Below are positions 42,688-43,549 of a DNA stretch of 43,549 nt, piece after piece; position 1 is the first letter of the stretch; the number at the start of each line of letters is the position of its first letter. The position numbers and the translations under genes are program-made. Under the pieces are notes generated by a model. That model was not told the origin of the DNA and searched no databases. It saw only the letters and a program-made list of their open reading frames with translations. Source of the DNA: Fundidesulfovibrio agrisoli (GTDB lineage Bacteria; Desulfobacterota; Desulfovibrionia; Desulfovibrionales; Desulfovibrionaceae); assembly GCF_022808715.1 (NCBI RefSeq), contig NZ_JAKZKX010000028.1:1-43549 (forward strand). Reading direction: 5' to 3'.

Positions 42688-43549
42688 CACTTCCTCCGTG
42701 TTGTGGGTTCATGATCGAGGCATCTTCATTTCGATGCGTCGGCGTTGATCCGGCTACCGGCTGCGCGTTCCAGGATGACGCGGGATGCCCGCAGCTGTGG
42801 GCCTCAAGGGGGCCGGATCCAACTCGCTATCGATCTTCACGTGCCTGCGCGGCTTGCCCCACCACCGGTTCCAGGCACAGGCGGGGCTTGATGCGCGGCG
42901 TAGGGAGTCCATGCTGAAATTGATTTTCAAAGTCAATAAAAGGTGAGGGGAAAGGTCACCTGCCCATTACAGGCAGGAGGAAGGGGTGCAACATGCCGTC
43001 GAGAGGGCCTTCCGACGCCGAGGCCTGGGCGACCCGGGCTGCGGCTATTTCAGGGCTACGTGGCGGGGCGCGCTCGCGAGTGTCAGCGCCGGGTGGCAGA
43101 ATGCAGGACGGATTTCAGGCCGTGGCTAGGGCAGCAGTACTGGGCGGAGGGAGGCAACAACCAGATCCGGCGGGCAAGGCAGCCCGGGACAGGTCAAGCT
43201 TGTCGGCGTGGCCATGGGGGGCCAGATGCTGGTCAAGTGTGGGCCAACTGCTGATCCGATTCAGGTCGGATACGCACCGCCTGCGGAGCCGAAGCGGAAG
43301 CCATGCGGACCCGACGTGACCAGGTGAGTGGCTGATGAGGGGCCGGGGGAGGCCGGCGCGCACCATCTGAGGGGCCAGTGCGGGGCATAGGGGGGTAATG
43401 GATGGATGATCCAGTAACGCCGGGCTCAGGCGTGCGAACCTTCGGCAAATGACAGTTATGAGGATGGGGGGGGCGAAGATGAATGTTGAGGCGGGGGGAG
43501 CGGCGACGCCAGGCCCAAAAGCAAAGCGGCCGGGGGGTTTGCCCCCGCC
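42688..43549. other. Gene-poor region upstream of the porin
   Basis: 862 bases. Short open frames exist but none has a plausible composition, motif or family. The part near the porin should hold its promoter. A Fur-box-like palindrome (42915-42929) and a hairpin CCTGCC-CATTACA-GGCAGG (42959-42977) are the only structured elements I can support. The last 60 bases turn G-rich and end in a hairpin (GGGGG-TTTG-CCCCC) at the edge. Confidence 0.5.
42915..42929. promoter_or_regulatory. Fur-box-like 7-1-7 palindrome
   Basis: TGAAATT-G-ATTTTCA: inverted repeat with one mismatch, close to the TGAAAATnATTTTCA form of Fur sites, in an AT-rich island. It lies ~230 bases upstream of the porin start; it could regulate the porin or a plus-strand transcript. 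Confidence 0.45.

Noticed and set aside
42943-43319. Two short plus-strand open frames (103 and 108 codons)
   Set aside because: Translations are Arg/Gly-rich and low-complexity with no motif. They overlap each other in different frames, and codon use is not like the surrounding genes.

Overview
The window looks like chromosomal DNA of a GC-rich sulfate-reducing Deltaproteobacterium of the Desulfovibrionales (Desulfovibrio/Fundidesulfovibrio-like). This rests on gene content, not a database search: a lactate permease next to a two-subunit FAD/FeS lactate (glycolate-oxidase-type) dehydrogenase, an outer-membrane porin of the Desulfovibrio type, a sulfide:quinone-oxidoreductase-like flavoprotein with a DUF1641 partner, iron-containing alcohol dehydrogenases, and dense two-component signalling with sigma-54-type promoters. 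I call 27 protein-coding genes and see no tRNA, rRNA, CRISPR array, insertion sequence, integrase or phage gene.

Left part (1-6000), minus strand: an HD-GYP cyclic-di-GMP phosphodiesterase, a PHP-domain/GT4 glycosyltransferase fusion, a small lipoprotein, an IscU-like scaffold protein and a two-CBS-domain protein with a recognisable sigma-70 promoter.

6200-17200, plus strand: a polysaccharide locus, the most striking part of the window. A secreted DUF2334 deacetylase-like protein is followed by a tightly packed block: WecB (UDP-GlcNAc 2-epimerase), an NfrB-like processive glycosyltransferase ending in six MshEN-type motifs (predicted cyclic-di-GMP receptor), a 1031-residue periplasmic TPR protein ending in an AMIN domain, a TPR plus NfrA-C-like outer-membrane protein, and a DUF4434 barrel protein. 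I read this as an Nfr-type cyclic-di-GMP-controlled exopolysaccharide synthesis and export machine, related to the E. coli phage N4 receptor pathway but with a split NfrA and an added deacetylase.

17300-26800: mgtA (minus), divergent from a sigma-54 promoter driving an iron alcohol dehydrogenase; then a second iron alcohol dehydrogenase overlapping a PAS histidine kinase and an NtrC-type sigma-54 activator, a likely local regulatory circuit. A GC-rich intergenic repeat family and a small Ser-rich orphan follow.

26800-34300: a sigma-54 promoter in front of the SQR-like / DUF1641 / single-receiver operon, then a hybrid receiver-PAS-PAS kinase and a membrane kinase with a periplasmic CxxCH motif. 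All three kinases of the window share a C-x10-C-x2-C-P motif in a PAS domain.

34300-43549, minus strand: a Cache-domain chemoreceptor, the lactate operon (FAD subunit, FeS subunit, permease) behind a near-consensus sigma-54 promoter, and a porin, then about 0.86 kb without a convincing gene but with a Fur-box-like palindrome. Strong hairpin terminators separate most units.
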